A stretch of DNA of 64,000 nt, taken from the NCBI GenBank assembly GCA_035578155.1, contig JAPWDM010000005.1, positions 21,574,877-21,638,876 of the forward strand, written 5' to 3'. The first letter of the stretch is position 1, and every line of letters begins with the position of its first letter. A model generated the notes under the pieces. The model had not been told where the DNA came from. It saw only the letters and a list, made by a program, of their open reading frames with translations, and made no database searches. This DNA comes from Brachynemurus nebulosus. Its lineage: Eukaryota; Arthropoda; Insecta; Neuroptera; Myrmeleontidae. The translations under genes were made by a program, and so were the position numbers. Positions 58,186 through 64,000 of the stretch are shown here, one piece after another.

Positions 58186-59108
58186 TACCCATGTCGCAGT
58201 ATCTGCATAACATAGCGAATTTCCAAGTATTGGGCACTGGTGGATCTCATCTAAGACCTATATCCATTTAAAATAGTTTAGCTTTCTAACAGTGAAACAA
58301 TTTTCAAAATCAGTTCGGTAGTTAATTTTTAGCGCTTTTTGGTCCTTCAGGACCCTAGCGAATCTCATATAGTGTAGCATATATATCCATTTAACAACAT
58401 ATTATTACATTACATAACCATAGTTTTCGATTTTTTTTCTAGGTAGGTATGCAAATATATATAAATTATATTTTCTCTCTAAACGAGGACATCATACAAA
58501 AATTTCCTTTCCATAACGTACACTTAAAAGATCTGACTAATTTTAATTTAAAAAGATGAGACAGAGCTATTATTATAACACATACATATGTATTGAATAA
58601 CTAACTAGCACTTGTTTTATCTAGAAAAGAATTGCTAATGCGATGAAACATTTATTGTAAAAAATTTCAGCAAATTTCTTAATTTTTCTTAAATGCTAGT
58701 TCACTTAGTACAATGTTTTAAAAGCTTATCTTATGCAATTTCTTACGCCCCTTTTCGACGGTGTCAAGAAAAAATTTAAAAAATTTTTGAATTCTAGCCA
58801 AATTTTGCAAAAAAAACCACTAAAAATGGCGAAAAATGGCCAAAAAACCTACTTCTGGGCATCCGACGTGTCTGGCTAACGAACTTAGCCGAGCCAGTCC
58901 GGATTCCAGCTCGCAGACCAAATTTCATAAGCATTAAACGTTTCGTTCGAGAGTTGTCGTGTACACACATAAATAGACACATAAATTTTAGTGAACTAGA
59001 TTTTCGGGTTCTAGAGATTCCAAAACAAATTTCTACCATGGTCCCGGACTTAGGTCTTAGCATAAGAGCTGCTGTAATAGGTGAATTTCCAGAATGGAAA
59101 TTCGCTAA
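58186..59108 (+). mobile_element. Helentron-like non-autonomous element, full copy
   Basis: Starts TACCCATGTCGCAGTATCTG with subterminal AGCGAATTTCC, then one and a bit copies of a ~120 bp unit (AAAATAGTTTAGCTTTCTAA, TTTTCAAAATC, CCTTCAGGACCC). It then shares GCATCCGACGTGTCTGGCT and AAACGTTTCGTTCGAGAGTT with the copy at 1208. It ends in the hairpin GAATTTCC/GGAAATTC and GCTAA. The minus-strand frame 59147-58794 is an antisense by-product. Confidence 0.75.
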
Positions 59109-59369
59109 AAAGAAAAACAAGGAAGTATTGAATAAATCCATATACAATTTTAGTAATGTTCGACATATACATAGTTTTGCAATAGCTAACAGAAAATTAT
59201 CGCAACATGAAGCTATCGTATGAACTCCGATAGTTGGAAAAGCACGTGTCTAACTTTTTGAAGAAAAAATAAATTTAAAAAACCATAAAGCTAAAAAATA
59301 CTATTCTTTGTAAAAAAAAAAAAAAAAATTAAGACGGTCACCGTAACTAAATAGTATATTGTACAATAA

Positions 59370-59463
59370 GTAGGAAAAATGGCTTATTTCTCATGCATAT
59401 GAGTCTGCGAGCCCGCAGAGCGAGTGCAACAATTCATATGAGTGAGAAATAAGCTTTTCCTAC
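59370..59463. repeat. Foldback, 30 bp arms
   Basis: GTAGGAAAAATGGCTTATTT and CTCATGCATATGA at 59370-59402 oppose TCATATGAGTGAGAAATAAG and CTTTTCCTAC at 59434-59463 with small gaps. The loop holds GCGAGCCCGCAGAGCGAGTGC, less AT-rich than the surroundings. Confidence 0.85.
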
Positions 59464-62400
59464 GTATTTTACACTTTTTCTTTTTCTACGAGAACATTTT
59501 TTTCGTAAAATTTACATTAATATTTATTTAAATACTTAAATAGTAAAATTTTTTATTAATTTATGTCAGTTGTAAGATGTTCAAATTTTTGCCAATGCAT
59601 ACTTTGAAACAACATTTTCAGAACTATTTATATAGATTTTAAGTACGAAAGAGTATATTGTTATTAAATGAAGGAAACAGCCTACTTTTTTATTATATTA
59701 AGCCGTGGGAAATGACTTCGCACGCTATTTCCGCTCGTTGTGGGCAATTGTTAATTATTACATATAGATGGCTGTGCGCAAAATGTTACTTTTAATAATA
59801 GGAGTAGAAAAAATCAATTTAAATTGTCAAAAAAAAAAATACAAACTGTATGAAAAAATAAATTATTATCTGTATCTTTCAATTCACTGGCAGTAGTTTT
59901 CCATGCCAAATTTGTGATGTCACTATAAACATGGGTAATTTTTAACATAATTAACATCTTTTGGGCATAGTACCTCTTTGGTAATGCGTAGTCTAAAAAA
60001 CTTTAAAAGGTTTCAAATAAAAATTTCTGGATTTCCATATTCCAAATTTCAATATAATTTAGAATAAGCTAATTTTATTTTATAAGCTAGTTCGTCTTGT
60101 GTGACACTACGCTACAAAACGCACGGCAAGACATGTCACATATGACGGTAGAAAATCAACTTATTTTAACTTAGAAAATCAACGAATTTTTATTTGAATC
60201 TTTTCGCTACGACATAACTTTCGCTTCAAAATATTTTAAGCTATAAACACAACCAATTTGTTTTAGAATATCAATATACAAATATTTTTCTGAAAATAAT
60301 ATTACGGATTGTACATTACGGAAGATCAAAGTAAATTAATTAAAATTTTTTTTTTATATTTTTTCATAAAAAGTGGAGATTAACTTTGAAATGTTACTCC
60401 TTACATTTCCCATACTACATTGAAAGAAAAACGTGCGAAATATTTATTTTTAGGTGTTAGCACTTACATAATTAATTGTAAAATATAAAAAATTTATTAA
60501 TCGCGGCGAACAGAATCGGTTCGCTCTCATCAAATAATAAAAAAAGCAAAACTGAAACTGAGAAGTTGTTCTTTCACGCAGCTGTTAGATCATCAATTAT
60601 AGGGAAACAGCTGTTTTTCTATTTACATTTTTGTCTGGATTGAAAATTTTTTCGCCATGACAACGTACGTCACTTTTAACAAATTAATTAACGTATCAAT
60701 ACGTTCATAATCAACTTCGAGGTCGACCAAATTTTGTAATTTTAAAAATTTTCACGAATAGATTAGAATTTAAGAGGCTATATTAAGAAGTAAAATTGGT
60801 ACATGACCTATCTACTGTAATGTAACAAATAACTGTGCAAAACCACAAAACAAATTCACCGCAAGCAAATTCTTCAGAAAAAAACTTCATTTTCCAATTT
60901 TTTTTAAAAGAATATTTTTTATAATAAAGCTTGAGTACTTAACACGTCGAAAGTCATGAGAAATTTGGACAACTAACACACAAATTATTGTTATCAGATA
61001 TATAAATAAACGTAGCTCCTCCAGTAGATACCACAGATATTTGGTATGCTGCAGAATAATGCTATAATGTATTGTAGAGCACATCCTACAATTCCGGTAA
61101 CTCCTGTGCCTATAGATATACAGCAACTTAAGTTTGTTTATTTATTGGTGCATTAGATACCAAAATAATGTATCAGTTGGACTTTTCGTCGTAATGCCTT
61201 AAGACCATCAATGCGTTAACATATTATTTCAACATGTTAACTCTCACAAACGCCGTACGACGCGACGTCAGGTGAAACCTGGCTAGCTGTTGTATAGGCA
61301 CGATAGATAGCACAAGTCTGCTGCACAATACGTAATGTTTTATAGCGCATATCGCGCCGCTCCGGAACCTACAAAGACTAAATAGAAAGCGAGCTAAAGT
61401 CAAATTTATGTATAAAGAAAATGACTCATTTCAAAATTAAAGTTTTGTCACATATAAAAGATATTATTTCTCTTTTTCAATATATTAGATAGTAAATCTT
61501 GTGAGAGATAGCTATATTACCAGTTTTTCTATTACATAAGTTTATGAGAATGAGTCATTTGCAGGTGCCGTTGGTTTCTCTATATGTTTGTATACTTCAT
61601 TAATGCACACTTTATACGAAATTGTTGATGCGGTACAGCCTTGTGTCGCAGTTGGTTAGGTTCAGTTTGACGTTATACAGTGCTCATGACCGCCAACGTT
61701 GTTAAATAATGTACTTAGAAGTTTTATCTAATTAAGTTTTAATTTAAAAAGAAAAAAAAAGATAATAAAATTCTGCTCTTTTTTCTTGACGCAAGTGTAG
61801 ATAACCCCTTAAATAAAACAATTTTAATTTAAAATTTACTTTTCCAGATCATTTCTTCTCAGCGTAGCGAGAATATAAAAGGAAAAAAACCAAAGAAATT
61901 GGAAATATTCAAAGGCGGCTTTTATTTCAAGTTATCATAAAATTAATTAAGTACATACATATGACGTATATGTACATATATACGGCAGACAGAGATGACA
62001 CGATCATAAGATGACAGACGAATACGGCGATATATTCAAAACCACTGATCTATAATTATTGTGAGAGAATTTGTACGATTCATGTACAAACAAAACATTA
62101 CTGATAATTCTGCGGTCCTATACCATGGTGATGATATTTTCCCCGTATGTCCCACTTCCAAAGCCACATCGCACCATAGTCGCACCAGTGACTAGTGACG
62201 CTATATGTGTACTCTGCTATGCTGTGTATTCAATCTGCGCTCTGAGCTTTACCCCCAACCTACCTTCAACGTGGATAATGATGATATGAATATGAATTGA
62301 TAATAATTAAAATAATTGTATGTAGTTCAGGAAATAAATTTTAAACATTGCGCGATAAGGTCATGTGAAAATTATTTAATGTTTGATAGGTGTTGTCAGT

Positions 62401-63089
62401 ATGTTTGGTAACGCAAGATCCGCGAATCATTAAGATCTGACAAAGGTTGTCGACGACTTGGTGCTATAAAATTAATAGATAGATAATGAAGGGAAAAAAA
62501 TTGCTTGCCACTGGAGGCGAACTAGATTTGCTAAGGTAAATTATTTCCAGTTCTCGGCATGATCAGACCCTTTTTTGACGCCCTATATCTCAGTTTTCAA
62601 AATTTTCCTGGACATACGGATGGTCTTTCTGCAAATGGCCGATCTGTTCATTTTTTGGACATTTTCAAAATTCAAGAACGGTTAGGCCCCGCCCACACAA
62701 TAACTATTGAGTGTATTGACTAGGGTGTGTATTTTGGGGAATTTCATCCCTATACCAAATTTCATCAAAATCTCTTAAATGGTCTCATAGTTAAAGATCA
62801 AAATACCTCTCCTAACAGAGGACTTTAAAACGTACATTTCCCAGAAAACCCGATATCGAATTTTTTCACTATGGACATGTAATGTTTATGATCAAATAAG
62901 AAAACCAAATTTATTGTAATAGTTATTTAAAAGTATCAATCATTTTATTGCAGACATGTCAAATTCTTAAGACTTAAAAAATACTATAAAACAAAAATTA
63001 ATCGATCTCTTAATATTTTTTGTAAATTGTTTAACCATTTTTTCATAGACTATAATGATTATTTATTCAAACGCATTCTAGCATAAAAA
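59464..63089. other. AT-rich spacer, no supported gene
   Basis: Nothing defensible in 3.6 kb. A minus-strand stretch near 61140-61000 reads as a short hydrophobic peptide but splice borders are weak. 62570-62880 has the look of a dispersed repeat. Confidence 0.35.
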
Positions 63090-63431
63090 TACCCCTGTCG
63101 CAGCATCTGCATAACATAGCGAATTTCCAAATCTTGGGCACTGGCGGATCTTATCTAAGACCTGTACCTATTTAAAATAGTTTAGCTTTCTAAGAGTAAA
63201 AGAATTTTTAAAATCGGTTGGGTAATTAGTTTTGGTATTTTTGGGGACCCAAGAACCCGAACGAATTTTGTGCAGCATAGTTGTATCCATCTAAAATAAT
63301 TTAGTTCTCTAGCAGTGAGAAATTTTTTAGCATCGGTTCGATAGCTTATTACTGGCGTTTTCGGATCTGCAAGATCCCGGTGGACCTCATTAAAAAATCA
63401 GCTCGACCGTATATTCTAGGCGGACTTTATG

Positions 63432-63516
<85 letters not shown>

Positions 63517-64000
63517 AGCATTCTACGCCGCATTTGCATCCGCAGGACAGTTGTGGATCTCAGATAACACAACCTGTACCTATCTAAAATATTTTACCTT
63601 GGTAATAGTAAAAAGGTTTCAAAATCGGTCAGTTATTTTATTTTTGACACTTTTAGGTCCTACTGACACTTCAGACCTTACATAACGTAATCTATATGTA
63701 TCTAAAATAGCTTAGCTCCCCAACAGTGAAAAAATTTTCAAAATCGGTCGGCTAGTTTATTTTTGACGCTTTTGGATCCGATGGACCCTGGCAGACTTTA
63801 CATAACGTAATCTATATTTATCTAAAATAGTTTAGCTCTGTAAGAGTGAAAAAATTTTCAAAATCGGTCAATTAGTTTATTTTTACCACTTTTGGGTCCC
63901 ATGGACCCTGGCAGACCCTAAATAACGTAATGTATGTCTATTTAAAATAGTTAGTTCCCCAACAGTGAAAAAATTTTCAAAATCGGTCGGTTAGTTTATT
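63090..64000 (+). mobile_element. Helentron-like element, 5' part with 120 bp tandem array (runs off the window)
   Basis: Starts TACCCCTGTCGCAGCATCTG with AGCGAATTTCC, as in the 58186 copy. Units beginning near TAACGTAAT lie at 63683, 63803 and 63923, exactly 120 bp apart. Older, more divergent units precede them from about 63150, interrupted by a (TA)n tract. Each unit carries AAAATAGTTTAGCT, GTGAAAAAATTTTCAAAATC and a TGGACC-type block. The 3' hairpin would be beyond 64000. Confidence 0.8.
63434..63513. repeat. (TA)n microsatellite
   Basis: About 38 uninterrupted TA dinucleotides within the Helentron-like array. Confidence 0.95.

Noticed and set aside
58794..59147. 117-codon minus-strand frame
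   Set aside because: Antisense to the Helentron-like element; the apparent similarity to a frame at 1332-1650 reflects shared transposon DNA, not a protein.
63380..63685. 101-codon frame with a tyrosine/isoleucine repeat
   Set aside because: Produced by the (TA)n microsatellite; the same artefact occurs at 1332-1583.
1..64000. tRNA, rRNA or CRISPR-like features
   Set aside because: No GGTTCGANNCC box in a tRNA context, no rRNA core, and no regularly spaced identical repeats with unique spacers were seen; the arrays present are tandem or transposon-derived.

Overview
The window looks like gene-poor, strongly AT-rich insect DNA, possibly hemipteran or lepidopteran; the species cannot be named from the sequence. 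Evidence is the short GT-AG introns, the mix of transposon families (CACTA/EnSpm with a SAM-domain gene, Penelope-like, non-LTR, Helitron/Helentron-like, many hAT MITEs) and the absence of any bacterial-type operon or RNA gene. I find no host gene I can defend. Almost everything recognisable is mobile DNA.

The centrepiece is a 9.4 kb CACTA/EnSpm-like DNA transposon at 28929-38361. Its ends are inverted repeats starting CACGGAAAAAAA, flanked by TA, with TCAAATAA-type motifs repeated inside the ends. It carries two genes on the minus strand. The upstream one (37818-34855) is a seven-exon gene found by following splice sites. Every junction is GT-AG, all phases agree, and it encodes about 524 residues beginning with a SAM domain. 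The downstream one (start 34069) encodes a transposase with two N-terminal C2H2 zinc fingers and a Tnp2-like core. That transposase is split by a 1646 bp foldback element (30305-31950) flanked by a TTA duplication. The C-terminal ~100 codons lie intact and in frame beyond the insert (30304-29988). A ~140 bp unit spanning the transposase start codon is repeated in tandem upstream (33981-34685). A smaller MITE sits between the transposase end and the left terminus (29588-29944), and a second copy of the foldback element lies at 43213-44454.

Left part (1-28.9 kb): a Helentron-like element (1208-1740), a MITE with GGGCAAAGTGG ends (2623-3505), four hAT-type MITEs (6941-7176, 8366-9009, 9668-10182, 14527-14755; three with perfect 8 bp duplications), a Penelope-like GIY-YIG endonuclease remnant with its 3' region (11250-12442), the 3' end of a non-LTR retrotransposon (12785-13195, minus), a Penelope-related 83 bp inverted repeat with an 11 bp duplication (24319-24550) and a TTAA-flanked element (24747-25604).

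Right part (38.4-64 kb): a second non-LTR 3' end with a perfect 21 bp hairpin (38413-38890), another MITE (40949-41484), foldback copy 2, a Helitron cluster with a Helitron inserted in or beside other Helitrons (48878-50861, 53512-54063), a non-autonomous CACTA element (54950-55926), a full-length Helentron-like copy (58186-59108) and the beginning of another with a 120 bp tandem array running off the window end (63090-64000).

The elements are nested (MITE and foldback in CACTA; Helitron in Helitron cluster), so the order of insertion can partly be read. The remaining DNA is AT-rich spacer with simple repeats and no supported gene.
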